Source: Gnetum montanum (lineage: Eukaryota > Streptophyta > Gnetopsida > Gnetales > Gnetaceae). Taken from it: a stretch of 64,000 nt of DNA. The position numbers were made by a program, and so were the translations under genes. A model generated the notes under the pieces. The model was given only the letters and a program-made list of their open reading frames with translations. It did no database searches and was not told where the DNA came from. The DNA lies in NCBI GenBank assembly GCA_015680685.1, contig MNCI01004978.1, positions 113,789 through 177,788 on the forward strand, written 5' to 3'. This document shows positions 48,491 to 57,454 of the stretch, piece by piece (positions within the stretch are counted from its first letter, which is position 1; the number at the start of each line of letters is the position of its first letter).

Positions 48491-50203
48491 TCATCAAGGA
48501 ACTCAGGGTTAACTATTGCTTGATCATGCATTGGCGAGATGGCTAATTGTGTGACTATTGCTTGACCTTTTGTGGAAGATTGAGCAACATAGTGTAAGTC
48601 AAATTTTCTGATCATTTCTTTCCACCTAGCTATCCTACTCGACTCATAGATGTTGTTAGTGATGGCACGGAGTATGTTACTTTTGCAAATGATGTAAACT
48701 TGATTGCAGAAGACATAATGCCGCCATTTCTTCAAGGCGAAAATGAGGGCAAGGCATGATTTTTCCACGTCATTGTATCATTGTTCATAGGAAATTAAAG
48801 TATGGCTTAGGTAATATACCAGGATCTCGGCTCCATCTTGACGTTTTTGACAAAGCATCGATGCAATGGAAGAATCAGAAGTTGCAAGGTAAATGTAAAA
48901 GGGTTTATCGCCTTGCGGGGGATAAACGGTCGGTAGTTGGGCTAGCTCTTGTTTTATGTTTTCGAATGCTTCTTGACATTGTTGGGTCCATTGGAAATGC
49001 ACATTTTTTTGTAATAGGTGCTGCATAGGCCTCAACTTATCTGTCAACCTTTCGATAAAGCATCTAATGAATTGTAGCCTACCTTGAAGACCATGTAATT
49101 CGGTAAGGTTTTTTGGTGGTTGCATATTAGTTATTGCCTTAACCTTATCAAGGTCTACCCATATTCCCGTTTCAAAGACTACGAAACCAAGAATTTTTCC
49201 TGTTTTGACACCAAAGACACACTTCTTTGGACTAAGTCTAAGGTCGTATTTGAGACAACGTTTAAGCACTAAGTCCAAGTCTTTTGAATGTTCTTCGGTT
49301 GTTTTAGATTTAACCGTGATATCTTCAACATAATCATTGAGCAAATTGAGCATGTAATCACTAAATATATATGTCATTGCTCCTTGATATGTAGCTCCTG
49401 CGTTTTTAAGGCCAAATGGCATCATAGTATAACAGAACGTGCCCCAAGGTGTCATGAAAGTTGTTCTGAGTTGATGTTTCAGATTGATTCTTATTTGGTT
49501 GTATCCTGAAAATCCATCCATAAAGGATAATAGTGCATGCCTAACAATTGTGTCAATAAGTTGATCAATGCTAGGTAATGGGAAATCATCCTTTATAGTG
49601 GTTGTATTGAGATCATGGAAGTCGATGCATATGCATATACTACCATTCTTCTTAGGGACTACAACAATGTTTGATACCCAATCGGAATAATCAACAGCCC
49701 AGATGAAACGGGCTTGGTAGAGCTTTGTGATTTCAGCATGAACTGCTAACACTACCTTGGGTCTAACTTTTCGCGCTTTTTGTTTTACCGGTTTAATTTT
49801 TTCATTAAGGATAATGCTGTGTTGGATGATTTGGGGATCTAATCCTAGCATGTCAGTATATGACCATGCAAATGTTTTTATCTTGTCTTTCAATACTTGA
49901 GTGATGTCACCAACAAGTTGTAAGTCTAGTAGGATGCTTAATTTCAATGTTCTAGTTTCTCCATTGAATGTAGTAATGGGGATTTCAACTAGAGGATCTT
50001 TAGTGATATTGTCAGCTTCTAGATTCAAAGTCTTAATCACATTTTTAGGTCAGTCTGACATTTTTTGAGTGGAGGCTACTAAATTGGTATACGTGGATAG
50101 GTCTAGATCCAAGGATTCCAGGTTGATTGCTCTTTCTACCTCTCCATATGGTCCACTAAGAGACAATATTGAGAGGATATTCTTGGTGGCCATGGTGCTT
50201 ACT
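48491..50203 (-). pseudogene. pol: E3 pol: RT and first RNase H
   Basis: The pol-specific amino part near 50200-50050 has INLESLDLDLS. A 420-codon open frame (50040-48778) carries PKKNGSICICIDFHDLN, FMDGFSGYNQI, TPWGTFCYTMMPFGLKNAGATYQ and the catalytic box, which reads DYVEDITV: the first Asp of YxDD is Glu. RNase H continues past a TGA near 48775 (after SYEQ) with EKSCLALIFALKKWRHY. The frame lies about 6.4 kb from the protease, so a splice or separate start would be needed for expression. Confidence 0.87.
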
Positions 50204-50324
50204 CCTACAAATTTAAACCGAGAGCAAAGTAAGAGACACCCCCTTAGCAAAAGAGTTACTAAATGTAAAAAAACATGGGGTAATCAAACTATGTACTGAC
50301 AAAATTGGAAGACACAGCGGCAAT

Positions 50325-50390
50325 CATGGCAGTTTAAGGCCATACTGGGCCGCATGGTAGTTTAAGGCCATACCAGGCCAAAATTATGCA
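50325..50390. repeat. Two AGTTTAAGGCCATAC(T/C)GGGCC units
   Basis: GGCAGTTTAAGGCCATACTGG and GGTAGTTTAAGGCCATACCAGG lie about 30 bp apart, near the pol side of the spacer. They are the best-kept copies of the repeat otherwise at 46405-46705 and 56330-56575. Confidence 0.7.
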
Positions 50391-50502
50391 TGTTCACTTG
50401 TCATGAGTGTATGGAACATTTTTGATTTTTGGATTTTGTGCGAACGACAAGTTCATGGGACTTTTGAATTTTATGAGTTTTTGAACTATTTATAAATGCA
50501 TG

Positions 50503-50529
50503 TGTATATATATATATATATATATATAT
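50503..50529. repeat. TA microsatellite
   Basis: About 13 TA dinucleotides in the E3 spacer, upstream of the antisense gene. Confidence 0.9.
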
Positions 50530-50739
50530 TGTGGTTTTAACTTTTTCATCCCTTCCTTTGCATAATAATAATTTTTGTCCTCATCTCCAGAGGCTGGAAT
50601 AATGAGGAATGCTAGGCCAACCTAAAATGTAAATGAAAATAAGTTTAAATAAAATAAAATAAGAGGAAATAAAATAGAATGTTTTGGGTTTAAAAGGGGG
50701 TTTTTGAAGTGGAGGAAGGGCATTTTATGCTAGCGTGAG

Positions 50740-51960
50740 TTCTTGAACTGCAACATGAGCTAGGAGTGCTAGCGTCAGTGTCAACATCAGCATGAGCAAG
50801 GCAACCATGAAGGACAAGGGTAGAGGAAAGGCAAACCAAGACAAGGGGAAGAGGCAAGTAGATCTAGCATTCATGAAGGAGAGTCAAGAGCTTCTCCAGC
50901 GTCTCCCCCCAGTTAGGATTCTGACGTGGGATGGGACCCTACACCGGTAAGTTTATTTTCTCTTGTTTTTCTCTGGCATTTTACAATTAGAATTTCGGCT
51001 ACGATTTTGAGTTTCTGGGCTATGATTTTGGGTTGTTTTGGGGTTTGTGATGTCAGCATGAGCAACGTGAATGCAAGTTTTGGGGTGTGAGTTCCAGGGA
51101 CATCCTACCCAGCATGAGCTCTCAGGGCTTCCTGTGGCATGGGTTTTGGGGTTTCTGGCATTGTGGGCTTTTGGGCTTTCTCTAGTAATGTGGGGGTTTT
51201 TGGCTTTTTCTGGTGTCTTAAGCCATAGGATTTTTGGGTGTAGCATGAGCTGCAAGATAGGATTCTTAGGCAACGTGAGTGTGGATCGAGAAGGGCCAGC
51301 ATTAGTTTCAAGTCAAGAATGGCCAGCGTTGCAAGGGAAATCTGAGCGTGATTTTCAGCCTCCCTGGCAGCATGAGTTTAGGGCTCTCTGCAACATGATT
51401 TTTAGGGGGACCTTAGTGCAAGTGCAGAGAGGAAGGCTTGTTTTTTATTTTCCCTTTGACTTGCAGCATGAGCTGCGTTGGAAGAAAGCCTATTTATTTT
51501 GCCAACAGTGTGAGCTGCATTACTAGGGAGGTTTCCTGTTTATTTTGCTAGGCCTAGGCAGCGTCAATTAAAATATTTTTTTATGTACGTATACATAACT
51601 AACAGAGCTTTCTTGGGTTTTCAAGCTTCTTGGCAATGTAATTTTTAGCCCCCTTTTTTTTCTTGGCTACATAAGTTTTAGACTTCCTGGCAACGTGAAC
51701 ACAAAGTTTCAGGGCATTATGAGCTGGTTCTTAGCATGAGCTGGAATGTGAGAAAAACATCGAGAGTACTGGGGAGATAGGTAGCATGATTTTTCTAAAT
51801 AGGCCTAGCATGAGCTCCCCCAGCGTGAGTCACTTGGGAAGTAAGCAGGTCTAGCGTTAGTTGCTGAAAACAGGCCCCAGCGTTAGTTGTTGGTAGGGTA
51901 GTTCTTGGCAGCTGGTAGGGCAGTTCTTGGCGTAAGCTGCCAAGGACACCCAGCATGGGC
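50740..51960. repeat. AGCGTGAG/AGCATGAGC word repeats around antisense exon 1
   Basis: More than 25 copies of AGCGTGAG, AGCATGAGCTG, AACGTGA, AGCGTTAGTTG and variants, spaced 20-80 bp. They begin just upstream of exon 1 (50807) and continue through intron 1. The same word is dense in this element's LTR U3 (44440-45060). Confidence 0.72.
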
Positions 51961-54900
51961 TAAAAAATGAACGTGTGCATCGTTTGCTAGGATGATCACT
52001 TGCTGGTTTCATATTTATACTTTTTATTTGTTTTTACTGGGATGGATGATTTAAACCTTGCTTCAATGAGTGTTCACGTTCTGTACTTTTGTGTGGATTT
52101 ACTGTGAAATGGGTTTCAATGGGATGAAGCTATGCATTCAAAGTATCTATTTACATGATTTTTGATTTTTTTGAGATTTTGACTTATTATTAGCACTTAT
52201 ATTTTTCACTTACCTAATGTTTTTGGCTATATGCAGAGGACCTAAACCTTCTCTTCTTGTGGTTGAGCTTGTTGGGGTACTTGCTTGGTTTGGCCCTTTT
52301 GGACTGGACACACCTCCCTATGACATGCACATCAGGCCCCATGTGATATGGTTCCACCCCGGTGTTAGTTCGTTTTTGTCCTTCATCCTAAAAAATTTTA
52401 GTGTAGTTGTATGGTCTCACCTAAGTGAACAATTGGCTCATGACATCATCGAGATAGCATTGCCCGGGTCTACACAAGGCATGCTTGCTTTTATTACTTA
52501 CATCAATGAGGGGCTTTTCAAGGTTGCGGGAGGGCCTACTGAGGGTCCTAGATCTACTCGTCCCTTGACTCATGTGTGGGAGTTGCCTATGTGTAGTCAT
52601 TATAACAGCAGCAACACACTTTTCCTAGCCCTCCGTGTGCACACTCTATTTTAGAACCTACCTAGGACTGTATATAGAGTGGACAGGTATGCTCCCTTGT
52701 GTCTTACTTTAATTTTTTGATTTCCTTTTAAACTCTATGTCATCATCTAAATGTAAATGTTATTTTTTTTCAATGCAGGCCCCGCTTTGATGAACATGGG
52801 ATGAGCAATGATGATGGTGGACTTGCCTTAGCGCGTACAGTGCTAGAGACATTTATGGCAGGCCCCATTCTTCATGTAGCGGTACTGGACTAGACAAAGG
52901 TGGCTATTGTTGACTACCATAAGCAATTTTTGAGAGCCTTTGAGCACTACCAAGTTCGAGGTTGGTTACATGAGGAATGGTCTTCTAATAGGTCAATTTT
53001 CCCTCAAAGGATTGATCATGCACCTACCCCGTCTACACCATTTACTGATGGTAAATGACCACACCCTAGATTCCATCCTTTTTTTGTGGTTGCATCATTG
53101 TGTACTATGTTTTTAATTCTTCGCTCTAGGTTTTCTTTTTTACAGTAGCCATCCCCCCTGACGAAGTTACTGTTATAACAAGGCACACTGACTCCACCCT
53201 TTTTATGAAATTTGGGGAGGTAGAGCAATCACAAAAATGGTTGCAGAAGAAAGCTTCTGAGTTGATCATCAACGGCCTTAATCAGGAAAGTTTGATGGAT
53301 TTATTCACAGCTTTGACTCCTAGCATTCCAGCTACTAAGATGGTCACTATTATTGATTCTTTCAATGATGATGCTTCTCATTTCATCACGAGGGTTCGAG
53401 GAGTCAAGGTATCTTTTCACTTGACCATTGAATTCCTTTTTGATCTTTTTGGCGTGCCCATGGATGGTGCCACGGTGACCATAGATAAAGCAACAAAAGA
53501 GAGCTAGGTCATAAGAGAGCTTGAGTAGTGGTTAGGTGTGTCTTGGGGTCCTAGGGGCTTTGCCATGTGAGATGATACCCGATCAATGGAGATAAACTTC
53601 CTATATCCACTCTTCTGGGCACGGGCATTTCCCAAATCTCTTTCTCAAGGAAGAAACCTTGGGATTGAGTCAGCACATGTCATGCATGTAGTTTTGGAGA
53701 CTGGCATGCACTACAACTAGGCACAATTTCTTGTATCTAGTTTCTATGGGGAGATCATCAGGTTACGTTCAAACATCCATGCTAAATCCCATTTTACCTT
53801 TGCTTTCCTTGCGGGGTACTTACGTAGGTTCACTGAGTTCCTAGTGGTTTATGATGATAACCGCTATATTTTGAGAGACCATTCACAACTGTCATGTCCT
53901 TGGATTCGCCACCTATTTAGCACCACTAGATACCAGGACCCACCAAAAGATATTGAGAAATCAGTATCAGTTACTAGTGGAGGTGCAGCTAGCCATTCCC
54001 ATCATTCCCATGATAGTTTGGGATTGGAACTGCCTAGGCTATGCACATCTATTAAAAGGGCTGAATGTTTGATTGGTGAGACCATTGGAAAGTCCAAGGC
54101 AAAGGTGAAGAGGAGAGAACGTCCAAGGGAGCCTACTCCAAATGTGATACCACCAAGAGCAATGAAGATTTGATTTTTACTGCCAATGGAGGTTAAGTAT
54201 CTTATTCTATTATTATATATTTTTATTCGTTGTTTTTTGGCCTATACGTTATATATACTATGTTATACTAACTCTAAGATTTTATAATTATCAAAGGAAA
54301 GTCCTGAGAGAGAGAGAGAGACTTTGGCCCTGATGGTTGATTCTAAAGTGGTTGTCACAGGGCCGGAGGAAGAGGTGAAGGAAAGAGAAGAAACGATCGA
54401 AGAACCTCCCACCTCACAAGAAGAAGATGTGACAGACGTCATGGGGATGAAGTTTGCGGAGGCTTTGGATGCACTTAGACATTCAAGTGATGAAAGAGAT
54501 GTCCTCAGTGATTTCTTTAATCGATCTTTGCATCTTGGTGATCCACCCAAGCTAGACAGCAAAGGGCTTTTTAGTATGTTCTTTTCAGCTTAATCCATGT
54601 TTTTGTACCCTTTAATTTTCATGTGTTGTTCTTGATTATCTTGATTTTTTCTATCATTAGAGGTAAACGTTGATATTTCTGAGGCACATACATCTCGGGC
54701 AGAGGTGTTAGGACCACAAGTTCCGATCAAGGTAATCTCTCTTTCTTGTCCCACACCAACTGACTAGCTAAGACCATGGCTTGAGATGCCTAGTAAAATA
54801 GACTGTGTTAAAGGCATCGTTAATGATGTGGTCGCTCACCTATAGGAAGCTCATTCAAAACTAGGTATGTGTGTGTTATGTATTACGCTAAGTGTTTGGG

Positions 54901-55959
54901 TTTATTGTATTTCTTTCCATTTGTTGTTCGTTATAGTTGATTCATATGTGTGGTACTTACACCTACAGGCACCAAGCTCCAGTGGGATCCCTCTGAAGCT
55001 ACTCACATTGATGCTCTCCCTAAACTGCTAGGGAATATTGAGCAAGTTCCTAGGAATGTGTATGATGCAGTTTCCAATGTCGTCGTACAGAACGCCAAGT
55101 CACTTTGGACTTGTAGGTGGTCAGTTGAGTATTTATGGGACAAGGTTCATTCATTGAGGAAGGCACTGGCGAAAGAGAGAGAGGAGAAAAGGGATCTCCA
55201 ATCTCGTTACGATCTTGCTACTGCTAGACTATCTAGTGATAGCACTTCTAAAATCACATATGCACGTTACTGGACAGTTTTGAACAGCAAAGTGTGGGCA
55301 ACACGGGACTTAGCAGAACAAAGAGCACAGATGAACTTGCTGAATAGGAAATGTCACGATTGGAAGTCCTTTGCTACAAAAGTACGGAAATGGGGCCAAG
55401 ACCAAAAGGACCACAAGCATCAATATAAGAAATGATTGAAGGAGGAGTCAATTGAACATCGCTAGATGGAGATGTTCATCAATGGATTAGGCTTGCGGCC
55501 TGCTTATGACAGGTTCGCCCAGTGCACTAAGGTGGAGGGATCTCTTGAGAGAATCGTTACTACTACCTCCAGGGAGGCTTCTACAGGCATGTTCTCTCTT
55601 GAGCATCCTACCTAGACTTCAATGGACAAGGGGAAAACCTTAGCTGGCATTGAACTTGGCCTGGAGGAGGATTGGACAAACATGCTCGAGGAGGAGATTC
55701 TACGGTGTCTGGAGGCCAACTTAGGGCCTTCTTCACTTGTGAGTGTTTTATTGTGGCATTTCTTTTTGTATGGTTTTATTGTTTTTCATTGTTAGTGTTA
55801 CTATTTTTCTACTTTTTTGTTTATGATTTGCTTTACTACTCTTAGCTGTTTTGTTTTGTTTTCTATTTTCTACTATAGGGATGTGTTAATGATGGAGCTG
55901 GCCCCAGTGGAGCAAGAGCAGATGATGAAGAGGATCTTAGGTATCAACCCCCTCCATGA
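50807..55959 (+). pseudogene. Eight-exon antisense gene inside E3 (unknown function)
   Basis: Proposed exons: 50807-50946, 52237-52686, 52779-53050, 53146-54191, 54297-54573, 54661-54864, 54969-55738, 55879-55959. All introns are GT-AG with T-rich 3' ends, and codon phases close at every junction, giving 1080 codons. Twelve in-frame stops (nine TAG, three TGA, no TAA) interrupt it. Exon 1 is basic (MKDKGRGKANQDKGKRQ). Exon 2 has VVVWSHLSEQLAHDI. Exon 4 has FLFDLFGVPMDG and LAGYLRRFTEFLVVYDD, faintly like plant mobile-domain or retroelement transposon-protein families. Exon 5 is acidic (PEEEVKEREETIEEPP). Exon 7 is predicted coiled coil (KALAKEREEKRDLQSRY). It runs opposite to E3. No function is assigned. 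Confidence 0.72.
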
Positions 55960-56329
55960 GCTTATTGTTAATTAGACTTTAGCTATTAAATTTTTTTGGA
56001 TTCTTTGAATGTTTGATGGACACATGTGGTTGACCAATGTAATAATATGGACCTGGTTATGACATAACGTGTTGGAATTTTACTACCATATTGATGTATC
56101 ATTTTTTTTATTTTTTGTTTTCCATTTTTATTTTCTTTTTCTAGTATTATCATGAACATATGCGTGTAACTAAATGTAAGATGGGGGAACAAAATGTGAA
56201 TCAATACTTGTAAAAGAAGAAAGTAACAAGAAGGCATAAATCGAGACTACAACTTGTATCATTTAAACTAAAATTTGACATAACGTAGTGAATGTTTGTA
56301 AACTTGTGACATATTGAATCCTAGTTTAA
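55960..56329. other. Region 3' of the antisense gene
   Basis: AT-rich, no gene. Could be the 3' untranslated region of the antisense transcript; no clear polyadenylation signal was chosen. Confidence 0.4.
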
Positions 56330-56575
56330 AGCCATTTCAAGCTGTTCATGTTAGTTTAAAGTCATGGTGGACTATTGCATCTATTGCTAAGGAAAGAAAG
56401 ATTACTAGTTTTATGCCATAGTGGGCCAAAAGCAATAACAATTTCAAAAAGCTTTTAAAAGGAACCGACCATTTCTGACCGTGACTAGTTTAACATCATT
56501 GCAAACGTTCATTGGTAGTTTAACATCGTCCTGGACGATTGGTAGTTTAACGTCATTTTGGACATTTGGTTCATT
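56330..56575. repeat. Seven loose AGTTTAANRTCATNNTGGAC units
   Basis: Units begin near 56322, 56350, 56408, 56485, 56516 and 56541, for example AGTTTAAAGTCATGGTGGAC, AGTTTTATGCCATAGTGGGCC and AGTTTAACGTCATTTTGGAC. They lie just beyond the protease end, as does the 32-bp array in E2. Confidence 0.7.
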
Positions 56576-56587
56576 CTAGTTATTGAG

Positions 56588-57451
56588 TTACTTCTTAATC
56601 CTTTGTAGCTTAACGTGAGGGGTTGGGCATGTGGGTATGATCTTATACTCACCTTCCCCTTCATCGGTGATGTCAAAGGGTAGTTCTGACCAGGAGACAT
56701 CAGTGGGAATGGCTCCTATGTTTATGTTGTCTAGTGCTTCCTTAGTTTTAGCAAGATCGTGAGTTAACATTGGGTTCATCTCTTGATGTATGCTCATAGT
56801 TTCTTGCTTAGGCTTAATGAACTCAATTTCTAACTCTTGATCTACTGCAAGGTGTGAGGAAGTGGGCGATACCATTGTATCCCCATGTATGATGATTTCA
56901 CCGCCCTCATAAGGTAGGTGGATCTCCTGATGGATTGGTGAGGATATGGCCTTAAGTTGAGCTAGCCAAGGATGTCCTAGAATCATATTAAACCCTGGCA
57001 TTTTGTCGACTACTACGAATTCAACTAATGTGGGAAATTGGTCCTCGGCTATGAAATCTAAGGTGACCATACCTTTAACCCCAACACGAGAACCACTAAA
57101 GTATTTTAGAAAAGAAGTTGTCGTGGGCTGTATTTGTTCAGTAAGTCCTAGTTTTTCGATGACAGGAAAGGGTATTACATTTGTCACTACACCATCATCA
57201 ACATGCATCCTACGTATCTTGAAATGATCGACCTATATCGTTATGAACATAGGGGCTGTGGTAACTTCTCCTGTTTCCTCATCTAGGTTAATGTCCCTAG
57301 CACAAAACTCTAGGGATGCAGTCTTTGATTCCTGAGGTTGTGGGGACAATACCTCATAAATGGATGGTTCATCTGCAGGAAGGTCCTCACTAACAAGGAT
57401 CGAAGTCAACATCCGCACGAGAGCTTCTCGATGTACTAGTGAAGTCATCAC
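56588..57451 (-). pseudogene. pro: E3 protease and preceding linker
   Basis: 57451-57233 is the linker (SLVHREALVRML, APMFITI). After a stop, 57208-56588 is open for 206 codons: HVDDGVVTNVIPFPVIEKLGL is the catalytic loop with Asp-Asp-Gly instead of Asp-Thr/Ser-Gly, then FVVVDKMPGFNMILGHPWL. The carboxy part has WSELPFDITDEGEGEYKIIP, conserved in E1. It ends AAGAAGTAA. By homology it cleaves the Gag-Pol precursor. Confidence 0.8.
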
Positions 57452-57454
57452 TAG

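Noticed and set aside
51071-51526. 151-codon plus-strand frame and its minus-strand shadows
   Set aside because: It lies in intron 1 of the antisense gene, in AGCATGAGC word repeats that give open frames by composition; the frame does not continue into exon 2.
52217-52654. Plus-strand frame starting ATG at 52217 as a gene start
   Set aside because: The true exon begins at 52237 after a TGCAG acceptor, in phase with exon 1 at 50807; the upstream ATG lies within the intron end.
54732-54767. A 36-bp intron in the antisense gene
   Set aside because: Too short for a plant intron, exactly 12 codons and ending in TAG; E1 is contiguous here, so it is read as coding with one more CAG-to-TAG stop.
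56588-56596. A simple splice from AA|GTAA at the E3 protease end to the AG at 50205 before pol
   Set aside because: The phase does not match: the donor leaves two bases, while the pol exon needs one. The intron idea stays open, but these exact borders are not supported.
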